From Mactra quadrangularis (taxonomy: Eukaryota > Mollusca > Bivalvia > Venerida > Mactridae): a stretch of DNA of 64,000 nucleotides. The notes below the pieces were generated by a model that saw nothing but the letters and a program-made list of their open reading frames with translations, was not told the DNA's origin and ran no database searches. The stretch spans positions 21,354,464 through 21,418,463 of the forward strand of contig CM046296.1 in the NCBI GenBank assembly GCA_025267735.1. The letters are read 5' to 3'. Positions 25,290 through 36,600 of this stretch are shown in pieces. The first letter of the stretch is position 1. Every line of letters begins with the position of its first letter. Position numbers and translations under genes: made by a program.

Positions 25290-26580
25290 ACATTTGTAAA
25301 ATATAAAAGGGGCATTACTCCTAGAACATTCATCCATAGTAACGCCCCTTCAGAATAAAGTAGACATAGTATCAACGAATAAGCATACCTACTTTCATTT
25401 AAATATCTATATGAAGAACTATAAATACATTGTATTTCAATTTGAACAACATTCAAAATTAAAGTAAGGGGCATAACTTCAAAAAATAACATCATGAGTT
25501 ATGTCCCTTTGTAGTCGCGTAGATGTAGTACTGATGAATAAGCATACTAATTGTCATTTAAATATCTTCTTAAGTATTGAAAATATTTCACTTCATAATA
25601 CTTTCTCCCGAATTAAAAAGTTGAAAAGGGTCACAACTCCAACAATAATTCATCAATTATTACGTCCCATTGTATTCAACTAGATGTAGTACTGATGAAA
25701 AAGTATACTAACTTTCTATCAAACAAAATATATTAAATTTGAGCAAACATAACCCTTAAATATCAAAGTATAAAGGGGAATAACTCTGAAGTAATTCATC
25801 TAGATTTATGTCCCTTTATAGTCCGATAGATGAAGAACTGATGAATAAGCATTCCAACTTTCATTCAAATATATTTATAAGTTCTAAATATATCCCATGA
25901 GAACAAATTTTAATCTTAAATGTTTAAGTATAAAGGGGCATAACTCCAACAATAATTCATCCAAAGTAACGTCCCTTTATAGTTGTGTAGATATAGTACC
26001 CATAACTAAGTATACAAACTTAAAAGTCAAATATCTTGATTAGTATTAAAGATATTACATATAGAAATGATTTTAACATTATATTTTGCATTTTTCTTAA
26101 GTATAAAAGGGCAATTACTCCAAAAATAATTCATCCACAGTTACATCCCTTCATAGTCGGGTAGATATAGTACCAACAAATAAGTATACAAACTTTAAGT
26201 CAAATACCTTGATCAGTATTGAATATATTCTACATAGGAAAAACTTTAACCTCATATTTTGCAATTTCTTAAGTATAAAAGGGCAATTACTCTAAAATAA
26301 TTCATCCACAGTTACGTGCCTTCACAGTCGTGTAGATATTGTACTGACAAATAAGTATACAAACTTTAAGTCAAATGAATTGATCAGTATTGAAGATATT
26401 CTACATAGGAAAAACTTTAACCTCATATTTTGCAATTATTTAATTATAAAAGGGCAATAACTCATAAAATAATTCATCCAGAGTTATCCCCTTTCACAAA
26501 ATGGTTAATATAGTCCCACTTAATAAGTATACCAACTTTCAATAAAATAACTTGGATAGTGTTGAAGTTATAAGTGTTTC
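25290..26580. repeat. Tandem array of ~150-175-bp satellite monomers, ~8 copies
   Basis: Each monomer begins near AAGGGGCATAACTC or a variant (about 25305, 25467, 25625, 25772, 25932, 26106, 26277, 26449). It continues with AATTCATCCA-type and GTCCCTTTATAGT-type segments, then TATAC-AACTTTCA. Similarity falls to roughly two-thirds between distant copies. Short open frames here are not genes. Confidence 0.9.
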
Positions 26581-26599
26581 AAAAAACTTTAACCTGAAA

Positions 26600-26642
26600 A
26601 CCAACGCCAATGCCAATGCCGACGCCAACGCCAACGCCAAAG
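26600..26642. repeat. GCCAAC/GCCAAT hexanucleotide run
   Basis: An imperfect (GCCAAY)n with GCCGAC variants lies between the monomer array and the right end of the element. Confidence 0.9.
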
Positions 26643-27373
26643 TAATAGCAATAGCTCTCATTTTCTTCGAAAAGTCGAGCTAAAAACAATAAATAACTTC
26701 CATGTTTATGCTTCAAAATGAAAATCTAAGTTCAAAGTTAAAGATGTTGTCTAAATTCAGACACATATGTACACACATTTTATTAAGCATCTCATTGATT
26801 TTCAATTTTTTTCATTTGCTAAAAAATATTTTTTTTTGCTCGCTAGCCCCATTTTTTTCCAAAAAAATCCGTAGAACAAGTAATCAATTTGGTGTGGCCT
26901 TACAATATAAATTGTGAATGAATGAAGGAACTTTTGGAGGGCAGTGTATAAGTAAATTTTTTAACAAGGTGCATCGATTTACCAAAAGAATTGTCTACCA
27001 GTCAAAAATAAGGATGGATGAAAACATTCAAAAATATTGTTTTATCATTTACATAAAACAAGTGAGTAATATTTACACTCTTATTCAATCAGCCACACAA
27101 ACTGAATGAATAATTTTGTTTTCACAAGAATTTAAATACTTTGAATCTATTCGAAATAGCATGGACCCATGTGTTTACCATATAAATGGATGAATCCAAA
27201 ATTTTAAGTACAAATACATGCCATGTTTCGATAATTGATTTATACATGTATTTCCCCCGAAATTTATATAAAAAGACAAAATTAGACAGTAAATACTGAG
27301 TCAAATAAGTTCTTGCAAAAGGGTCAAGCTCAGGATAATATTGTCCAGCTTTAGTATTGTTTTTATTATGCAA

Positions 27374-27655
27374 CCGCCCAGCTAGCTAAGTTGGTAGCTC
27401 GCAAGTCTTCTGATCAAGGAGTTGTGGGTTCAATTCCTGGGCAGGGCATACTTTCCTGGAACTCAGTCATGAAATTATTTCTACAGCCATTCTCCCTCCT
27501 ACCAATGATTCTTAATTACGTAGGGCAGTTGTCAGTCACTGACAAAAGTATGTTGGTTAACTTGTACATTCAGATATTTAGCCTTTCCAGGAACAGTGAG
27601 TAGGTTGAATGACTGCCCTTGTATGAACTATACAATAAAAACTGAAAACTGTTCT
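27374..27655 (+). mobile_element. tRNA-derived SINE (copy 2, best preserved head)
   Basis: A box TAGCTAAGTTGGTAG and B box GGTTCAATTCC lie ~35 bp apart in a tRNA-like head starting GCCCAGC and closing CTGGGCA. The body shares CTCCCTCCTACCAATGATTC, GGGCAGTTGTCAGTCACTGA and TTTAGCCTTTCCAGGAACAG with copy 3. As a real tRNA it would lack a processed end and is embedded in a longer repeat, so SINE is preferred. Confidence 0.88.
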
Positions 27656-27659
27656 ACTT

Positions 27660-28480
27660 ACCAAAGAATGCAGGATAGACACAGTGTCACAGGTGTTAAT
27701 TTTATGTTTGATAAGACCATGTACATGTATGTATCAATAACAAAGCCATCTGTTCTATGTTGTTTGGCAAGACATCAGATGATATGGTGATGAACAATGA
27801 AGTCTGTGATATATGAAATTGACAAAACATAGAGTTAGAATATATGTAAGTACATACAAGGCACCTGTGGGTACAATAACAAACATATAATAGACTATAT
27901 TAGATTTAAAATATTTGGGTTTTCCCAGCAGTCATCAAACAAAACACAATGTAGCTCAAGGTCAGTGACCATGTGCATATATTGTTAATAATTGGGTACT
28001 GCTGCATTTGATGAAAATCAAAATGTTAAAAAGTTGGCTTATTTAATGATTATATGTATCCAATTATATCTTATATATTTATAAATAAAATTTACTTGAC
28101 TAATAAAATCTTAAAAGCCAGAACTAACTACCATGGTAAATTGAAAATGAGTGTACAAAAAACAACAGGATATAATCTATGTTTCATACTTTCCAGCAAT
28201 AAAGTGTAAAATCTGCTTATGTATAGCATGCGCACAGATAGAAAAAAACATAAATTGGAAATGCCGTTGATAAAATCTAAAAATGAGAAGATGATCACTA
28301 GAAAACAGTGTCTTCTGCAGACCAAGTCAAGTCAGACGAGCAACTTTACTGAACAAATGCATAATCATCATAAAATACATAAATGTCAGTATTATATCTT
28401 AACGACATGTTATGCTAATTGGCAGACTCATAATTGGAAACCTGATTCTTCTCAATAGCAGAAAGTTGATTATCATTAAG
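27660..28480. other. AT-rich non-coding stretch
   Basis: Only chance open frames of 64-79 codons are present; nothing recognised. Confidence 0.4.
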
Positions 28481-28484
28481 CAGT

Positions 28485-28563
28485 CATTCTCGTACCCAGA
28501 GTCTAGAATGATTCTCAATACCAGTTATATCGAGAATCTTGATAACCTCTGGGTACGAGAATG
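28485..28563. mobile_element. 79-bp palindromic MITE
   Basis: CATTCTCGTACCCAGAG and its exact complement CTCTGGGTACGAGAATG form the ends around an inner GAATGATTCTCAA / TCGAGAATCTTGATAAC. Related copies lie at 30584-30661 and 31011-31083. Confidence 0.88.
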
Positions 28564-28564
28564 T

Positions 28565-29440
28565 GATCAGTTGACTTTCTAAACATTTTCCATTCACTCA
28601 TTTCAACTTTTAAACCACGATTCAAGATTCATTTCAAAAATAAAAGATTTGGTATCAGAGACACACCCATAAAGACATATCATAACATACCGACACAGAT
28701 TTAAAAAATACATGTAATCATTTTAAACAAAATAAATTCCAAATAACAAAATTAATTTAGAAAATTCAAAATGTCTTACCTACATAAAAGTATCCAAACA
28801 ACTGATTTGACAGGTGCGAGATTTGAAATTTCAACACAAACATTTCACACATTCAACCTATTGTCTACACCATTGTATTAGGTATCAATAGCACGTGAAA
28901 TAAGTTTCGTTCACGGTTCTCAACCAATCAAAACGCTTACCGCTAGCGATCTTGAGGTTTCATAAATTTGACTGCGGGACAAAAACGCATGGACTTAAAA
29001 GATTAGAAAATTATTCGTGGCTACCTCTCGGATGATTCCGTAATTTGACGATCAGTGTTAGCACGGGAATAACCGAGGCGTACCGAATATATTGTCAGTC
29101 TAAGGTATGAGAAACGTGCACCGAGCCAACGACAATCTCTGTGGTCATCCATCCAACCATTAATCTCGCAGCCCATTACTCAATATGTAGCAGCGTAGGC
29201 CTATGTCTAAAACTGACTTTAACGTTCAGGCGGAAAATATGTACATGTATGACTGTTTGTACAGTTATAAAACTGCAAAATGTGAAATACATAATGTACC
29301 GTACGTAAACCTTCCCTCCATTTGAACGAATGCAAAATTAATTTAAACTGAATACATGAAACTGAAACAATGCTTTAAGTATCATACACAATTTAAGGTA
29401 CATGTAATAAGTCTAAATTTTGCATAAACCATTCTTACTG
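28565..29440. other. Non-coding stretch with a CpG-containing patch
   Basis: 28880-29200 has more CpG (GCTTACCGCTAGCGATCTTG and similar) and a CCAATCAAAACG box at 28923. It could be an old promoter or repeat. No exon is attached. Confidence 0.35.
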
Positions 29441-29441
29441 T

Positions 29442-29585
29442 TTCAAAACAAAAACTTCAAAAACCCAGCAATACAAAAATTTATTTTTCGTAAAAACTAT
29501 TCACGACTGGAACGCTCTTGAAGAGGAAATCGCGTGAGCAAGGACAATCGAGGGCTTTAGGACAGCTCTCCAGGGTCGCAACTGA
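29442..29585 (+). pseudogene. 3' remnant of a LINE (non-LTR retrotransposon) reverse-transcriptase ORF
   Basis: The frame reads QQYKNLFFVKTIHDWNALEE then EIA, a premature stop, ARTIEGFRTALQ and a terminal stop. The pattern YKNSFFPRTI-DWN-LP--IV followed by a short F-x-x-L tail is the usual C-terminus of Jockey/CR1/RTE-like ORF2 proteins. It is 5'-truncated, as LINE copies usually are, and carries one internal TGA at 29534-29536. The downstream sequence ends in ATATATACAGATACAGATAA, a plausible 3' tail. Confidence 0.72.
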
Positions 29586-29664
29586 CCACATCGCTCTCCC
29601 CGACGCATCACGCCAGCAGTGGTCACTAAGTCGTATATATACAGATACAGATAAAGTAATAAGT

Positions 29665-30435
29665 TTATACATATTTTTTCCTTGTCCTGAAAACTAGGTA
29701 TCCTTTTTACGCGGTTTGCGAATAATTCCGACGATTTTCAGAGGGAGGCAGTCTTTTATCCGGTGGGAAACATAAAATTTATGAGTGATAGCCCAGCCTG
29801 AATGTTTTTGTTAAAAGACACATCACGATATGGACATCATGGGGTCTAAGTCTACCATCCTCCCTGCTTTTACGGACCAACGGCTATTTTCTCGAATTGA
29901 ACAGATGGCCGATTTTTATAGCCAAGTAGTAACTATTTTGTGCCTTTTCCTCTCTACTGGTGCCCTTATTTCAATGTTCAAATTTTGGTCATGAAGAGAG
30001 AAAAACCTAGTGAGTAACTAAAATCTGACGGATGCAATATCGGAGATGGGCACCTCTTTGATTATCTACGCAAATATACATGTATTAAATATATATATAT
30101 TTGCGTCGAATCTCTCCGAGGCGTTCCGAATGGGAGAGGTCTGCGAGTATCGAATTGACCACACTTACTTGTAACTGATTCGTTTAAGGAAAATTTGCAC
30201 CGTTTTCATATCGTTTATGTAATTGTTTGCATCATTACAGGCGTCGGTAGTGTAAAGGCTAGCATGGTTGCATTCCATAGACTTTACACCCACTTTCAAT
30301 AGAATTAATTTGATACAGTATCCATAATCAAGGTCACATATCAGGCCATCAACATACATGATCATTTTATACTGCACTATAATATGAGAGATTCACACTA
30401 AATAACATGCCATACAAGTAAAAAATTGCTGCGAA
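29665..30435. other. Non-coding stretch
   Basis: A hairpin-like AT run (ATATATATTTGCG) near 30096 pairs with CGCAAATATA at 30070. Otherwise nothing is recognised. Confidence 0.35.
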
Positions 30436-30583
30436 ATGCAAATTGATTGTCACGGCAAACAAAAAAGAATTATTAAGTATAATCTAAAGGTAACTCAAAA
30501 AGCATTATATTGAATGTCATGTTAAGGTTTTTCAGAAATAAAAGAGTAATTATGTTATAAAATGTTTTCCTGTTCATATGTAA

Positions 30584-30661
30584 CATTCTCGTTCCCAGAG
30601 CTTAGTAAGATTTTCGTTACTAGTTAGATCGAGAATCTTGATAACCTTGGGGTACGAGAAT
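30584..30661. mobile_element. Copy of the 79-bp palindromic MITE in the left arm
   Basis: CATTCTCGTTCCCAGAGCTT through TCGAGAATCTTGATAACCTT to GGGTACGAGAATG matches 28485-28563. Confidence 0.85.
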
Positions 30662-31010
30662 GGTCTGGATCTAGACACCATCTTTATGCCGACAGGATTT
30701 TGGTTTCAGTTGGATTTATTTCCAGTAATTCATATTTTCATGACGCTTAAAAAGACCAATGATCGCCCCTTATTATACAGATTGCTTTTGGGAACCAATA
30801 GTCACACGGATTGGTAAGAACAGATCCGCAATGTAAGGAGCACTTGACTGAACAGAAGCGATAAATCATGTAAATAGCTTCTGTTCTGAAAGACTATGTT
30901 TTCCCTTTTGCCGATCATTTTTTAAGCGCCATGCAAATATGAATTACTGGAAATAAATCCAACTAAAACCAAACGTCCTGTCGGCATAAAGATGGTGTCT
31001 AGATTCAGAC

Positions 31011-31083
31011 TATTCTCGTACTCCAAGGTTATCAATATTCTCAAACTAACTAGGTGTCTTACTAGGCTCTCGGAACGAGTACA
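31011..31083. mobile_element. Copy of the 79-bp palindromic MITE in the right arm (inverted, degraded)
   Basis: TATTCTCGTACTCCAAGGTT through ATCAATATTCTCAAACTAAC to CTCGGAACGAGTA corresponds to the left-arm copy in inverse orientation. Confidence 0.78.
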
Positions 31084-31229
31084 TTTGAACAGGAAAACGG
31101 TTTATAACAAGTTACCTTTTTATTACTGAAAACCCTTAACATGACTTTTCAATATAATGCTTTTTTGAGTTACCTTTTGATTATAGTTAATATTTTTTTT
31201 TGTTTGCCGTGACAATCACTTTGCTACTT

Positions 31230-33400
31230 GTATTTACTTGTATTTTAATTTTAACGGGATATAACTATGTTACATGCACATCAGAAAAAGTGTTAGTGAA
31301 TAATCTCCCTTTGTACCGATTTTATGCCTGCATGTCTTGCATGAACTTGATCAGGGCACTTCATTCAAATTTGGTTTACCTACCTGCTTGTGACACCAAA
31401 TAAAGTCTTGTTTTGGTACGACATAACCGATAAGTCATCACAGGCTTCAATAAATAAAATACAAACACTAATCATTTAATTAGGACATGCCATTTAATAT
31501 ATAAATGACAAATATCTATACACATGTATCATTGTACAACAAATTAACATTGCCAATAATCATGAGTTATACATAGAATCAAACTTTGATATAAAAACAT
31601 GGTTAACTCTAGTTTAACAATATGAACTATTGTGCCAAAGAAAACAATAAGTATTATATAATAATATATAGTTTATATATACACGTATCAGTTACTCTTA
31701 GAATCCAATAAGCAAACCAATTAAACACTGTGTTTTAATTGCACCGATTGAAGAAATTAAACAAGTATTGTTAGAACAATAACCTGGTTGAGAAATAACT
31801 TACTTTTGTTTACTGTTTTGTTGTACAATAGTATATAGGATTGAGTTTAAATGCGTAGGCATTACAACATAAGTACGTAGCTTGAGTGACCAAGTAACTA
31901 CACCCAAATAAAAGCTCAGAATAATTTCACTTCGAAACAAAGGTATTGTACTTCATTACAAAATGTATCATTTGACGGCTGCCCTTATTCTTTTTAAAGA
32001 ATACTTTTTTTCGACTAAACGTGTCTGTGTTTGAATAAATTGTACTTATATGTTTGAAACAAACCTGAGACACATAATCAAATCTGTTTATTCTAAAAAT
32101 CTACTTCTATAAAGTCAACTATATACCCATTAAACAAATATTTAAACAAAATGAGATAGCTCGTTTGTGTGGTATTGGTTACTTTTAAGGTGATGTTTCG
32201 ATTCGAAACATCTGGCGATCAATTAAGTCTAATATCATCAAGTCATCGAGTATATTAATCTTGAATGAATTGTATATACTGTATTTAAATGTATTTCTTA
32301 ATTTTGAAAAGCCATTTCTGTTTTGAGTACAGAATATTTCATGAAACACAAAATTACATCAATACGAAAACATGTTATTTAATAATTATACATACATTAA
32401 CTATACAACAAAATAAACAAAGCCAATTAATTGTATAAGTTTACATTTTATGTGAAATGGAAAACACGCATTACTTTTTTAAGAAAGAAATCTGACTTAT
32501 ATATTCTTGCAAGTGTCCCTTCTTTAAGATAAACACTTTTTGCAAGGACAATGTTTTTATTAAGACACCAATCAAACGTAATATCTAACAGTCCCAGAAC
32601 TCTTGAACAATTTCCTATAGAACGTTCTGCAAGATAATACAAGTTAATTCAAACATTAAATTACAAAATTGTGCTATACATAGCTATGAAGTTAAACATG
32701 TACCTAAACAAGCAAAAAGCTAGCCATTGTCTTCTTGTAGCGGAGCATTTTTAAAAAGCGTAGATTTTTTGTCATTTTAGTTTGTCATTGAGTTTTAAAT
32801 ACCAATGCTCTTTATGATTTTAGTGAATCTTCACAAGAAAAGAACAAATACAACCCTGTTTGGTTAATATGTCGAGAGAAATTGATGTTTTATTTCTGGA
32901 AGGGACTAGATATTTGGCTAGGAAATTTGGTATTCCTTTTGTCCAAGAATGCACGTAAAACACAATTCAATCATACTTTATAATAAAACAATACCATATA
33001 AACCATGTAAGTTTGTTCACATTAAAACACGTTACACACAAAATTTTAAATAATGCTGATTGTTTTTAAGCATATTTACATCATCTGTAGCATCACGTGA
33101 CGAAATTCACATGTTCGCTTCCTTCAAACATCATGGAATAGATTTCCAAATTCAATCCATTGTTTTCATTTTGATACATTATGTTTTTTCAGTAACAATA
33201 AAATCGACAGATTCTTCACTTACAAAAAACTACAGATTATTGTCAGATTTTTAAAGTAAATCTGAAAAATCAAATTTGATGACGTCACAGCTTTCGTCAT
33301 GAATTCTTAGTTCAGAGAATTGTATCCAATTTGATCGTAATTTTGTTTATGTATGTTTTACTCCATTTCGGATATGTACACGCCATCAAGGCATCATAAA
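31230..33400. other. Non-coding stretch, in part likely 3' flank/UTR of the Ig gene
   Basis: No exon found. Candidate minus-strand poly(A) signal AATAAA at 32889-32894 (plus TTTATT), about 510 bp beyond the stop; unverified. A perfect CRE octamer TGACGTCA is at 33280-33287, and a 21-bp palindrome GATGTTTCGATTCGAAACAT-C is at 32192-32212. Confidence 0.4.
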
Positions 33401-33405
33401 CAGAA

Positions 33406-33542
33406 TCACAATAATGTTTGTATTAATAAAGAAAAGAACATGAAAACACTAATCATGTGACAAACAGAACTTCCGCTTCCGGTTTTAGTTGCAGCTGATT
33501 TGTAGTTTCCTCTCATTGGTCCGGTATTTTCCATAGTATCAA
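33406..33542 (-). CDS. Ig gene exon 9: C-terminal tail with GPI-anchor signal and stop
   Basis: The acceptor atattttag opens in phase 1, so G from exon 8 plus TT gives Val. The exon then encodes DTMENTGPMRGNYKSAATKT, GSGSSV, and a hydrophobic tail CHMISVFMFFSLLIQTLL followed by TGA. Small residues (GSGSS) before an uncharged hydrophobic end without a cytoplasmic tail fit a GPI-attachment signal; the omega site would be in GSGSS. A (TA)n tract lies directly upstream of the acceptor. The 3' UTR end is not determined. Confidence 0.85.
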
Positions 33543-33547
33543 CTAAA

Positions 33548-33613
<66 letters not shown>

Positions 33614-36600
33614 ACGTGTATAGATGAAGTTTTGAGTGTACTCATAATACTATAGATAGTAAATACTATAAAGTAGGCTTATGAAGGGATATGGACATAA
33701 TGCCTCAGTCCCATAAAATCGTGGCTTGTTGCCGACCCGTATGTGCAGACAGCCGTTAACCGTGGGAAACCTTGCGTATTAAGATGACGGTACGCACATG
33801 GCACAAACAACACACCCGTACGGAGCCGTAGCTAGAAGATATGCAAGTTTAATCCATACTTGGCCACAATTGTGTTCACGATTTGACTTTGAAATTGATA
33901 CGTGTATCCATGGCTCATCTCACGGACCCTGATAAAACGTAACAGTCTGTACGGGTACGGAAGAGTTCGTACGAGTTCTTGCGGAGCTTGATCGCACGGC
34001 GCCCGTACGGTGCCCTCACGGCTACTTTTATGTTAATGGGACTGTAGCATAAGGCTAATCATGAATAAATATTGGATTTATTTGTAAAAGTCACAAACCT
34101 AATAACACACAGTCTTACAACTGACCTTGATTTATATAGCCTCATATTCGTAACACATTGAGTTCTTCAACTCTTTACTTTAAAATTAAAGTTTTCGAAA
34201 ACTACTGATTATAAAAGTAACTATAAAGCGGTGAATGTATTGGAATAAAGTTGAGACACTTGTAACTTACCAAACGATGGTGGCTGGAAGGTCATACCTA
34301 CAACTGGGTTATATGTCACTGGACGACGTTCAACAAAAGGTATACGAGGAGATGTCTCTGAATGTCTCTCATGTATTGAATAATCTACAACAAAATTAAG
34401 TATAGATTTTTTGTATACATACGTGATGACATATAATTAGTTCTATCTTTTTTTCGAAAAAAAATCCTACTGCCTGTTTGTTATGCGCAATGATACATTA
34501 TGAGAGTAATTGATTTCTGAATTTTCTTTTTTACGGTCAGCATGGTAGACCAAGCTTTTCGAAGACAAGTGACCGAGTCATTTGTTTATTAATTTTGCAT
34601 TGGTTTGAATCAGTGCCCATCAGTATTCTTCATTTGTCAGCTGTTGTCTGCATATGGTTTGTTAATTTGTGCTTCAATCACTATTAGCTCATATCAGACG
34701 CCAAGCCTCAAGCTAACTTCATATTCGTTTAAAAACATAGTACAAGTACTTAATTGGTCAAAATCATAGAACGACTTTCCTGTACGCTTCAACAAATTGG
34801 CAGCATGCTTCGGAATTAAATTGAGTGCTCACCTGTAGATTTTACTTATTAAGAATGAGTTGCAGTGAATACGAAAACATAAAATGTATTTTTATTTACC
34901 ATAAAGTATCATAGTCTCCTTATCTTTGCCAACAAAATTTTCAGCGTGACAAGTATACTGTCCAAAATCTTCAGGTTGTAACGCTCGTATTCTTAAACTT
35001 ATAGTTTTCTCTTCGTCGTAATCAGTTTCATAAACTTCTTCCAAATATTTCCCACTTCTGCTGAAACAAGTGCTAGAAGTCAGTGATGTTTATAAACCGA
35101 TGCGTCTTAAATGTTTGAATTAGTTTCCGTTTATGTTTTCTTAGTTCACCTAGTCATAGCTTCTTGGATGCGCAGTACTAGAGTGCAAGCTCTGTGCCCG
35201 ATGCATCACATTAAAGGCAATGAGGGTAAACTTAGCTCAAAACCTCTGTGAAATGTAACTGTGCAAATATGTGCATCTTGAAATGTTTTTTCAATGATCC
35301 AAAGTATTGTTAATTTCTGAGCAAGATATTTTAATGCGATTGCTTCCATCCACCCAGGATGGAATGGGTACTAGTATTACCTGTTTGAAAATAATTTCAA
35401 TGATTTTGGAACATTGTTCAAGGCTAAGAAGTCTGCTTAGTACGTATATAGAAGCAGACTTTAAACTTTAACAATAAAGTGACTTCACAAACACTGTTTA
35501 AAGAAATAGGTTTATCCAAACGATTCCACATTTCAACGTGTTTTAATTTCTAGTAGTGTCATAAAACAATACATACCCATCATTTATTAAATCAGTTCCA
35601 TTTCTTTCCCAGTACATCACACCATGTGGGTTAGCAGTCACCTTACATTGTAGAAATGTTTCCTTGCCAGGATGTTGTCCTAACCTTGCTGATGGTAAAT
35701 ATATTTCCGGTTTGTCTGAAAAACAAAACAACAAAAACCTTAAGGCCGTTTAGCTTGTTTAATGCATTGTACGAAATAGACAAAATGTTCATAAATAGTA
35801 AAACGAACGTACGTAAAATATTAAACGCATTATAATATTCTAAATTGGCATCGTTGGTATTGAAATAATTAAAAGGTACAACGGACGTATCGAATGCGTA
35901 TAGCGTGTGTACATGCACGTATCGTATTTCAAGTTATACGTGAGCTGCGCAGTTCCTATCTCTATTAGAACAAATTTATAATATGATACTAGACAAATGT
36001 TGCATGTTCTTGCAGGTACATTCACCTGATTGATTTTATTTTCAATTAATCCAGTGATGCAGTTTCCGCCCACTTAAAAAAGACGACATTTCTCTTTGTT
36101 TAGGGCTATTAGCTTAACAATAAATGATTATCATAATTAATGAAAAAGTCTGATTTCACTTTCATACTTACATTGAACAGTTACTTTTATTTCCTTAGTA
36201 ACTAATTTATCTACATTATTATCAGCCTCACAGATATATGTACCTCCACATTCACGTGACACATTATGTATCTTTAACATTTCACCACTTTTACCAATCT
36301 CTGAAAATAAATTATTTATCGTATTTTAGTTCTTTGTCATAGCAGCGTAGATCATTGTGCTTAAATGGACCACTCAATCAGTGAACTGGGTTCTATTATC
36401 ATTTATTCACTGTTTATAAACTGATGTTAAATGGAACTGTATTTTATACTAGCAGAAGACTAAGTTAAAACGCATCAGCAAAACTTGACGTTAAACAAAA
36501 ACACGTATTTGATAAGACAGCCCTTTTGAATTATTGACAGTTTTAAAATTTAAATCGTACACACTCTTCATATTCTGTGGAAAGCATACTTGGTTCTATA

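Larger units (their letters stand above)
25150..26686. mobile_element. Pearl/Helentron-like non-autonomous element with central tandem array
   Basis: Left end: CAAGAGCAGTCCAAGGACAG then CGCGCTCGACTTTTCG. Right end: CGAAAAGTCGAGCTAAAAA. GCTCGACTTTTCG (25174-25186) is exactly inverted at 26668-26680. Between them lie about eight diverged 150-175-bp monomers, then a GCCAAC/GCCAAT hexanucleotide run. This order is known from bivalve pearl/BIV160-type Helentron derivatives. No Rep/helicase frame is present, so it is non-autonomous. Confidence 0.8.
30438..31224. mobile_element. 787-bp fold-back element with ~325-bp inverted arms
   Basis: The left arm (30438 to about 30760) and right arm (about 30898 to 31224) are inverted copies with ~85-90% identity by eye. 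They share TTGTCACGGCAAACAAAAAA, AAGGTAACTCAAAAA, TTCCTGTTCA, ACACCATCTTTATGCCGACA and GTTGGATTTATTTCCAGTAA. The central ~135 bp is single-copy. No coding frame. Target duplication not clear. Confidence 0.92.

Noticed and set aside
27374..27450. Functional tRNA gene
   Set aside because: The tRNA-like head continues into a body shared with two other copies, so it is a SINE.
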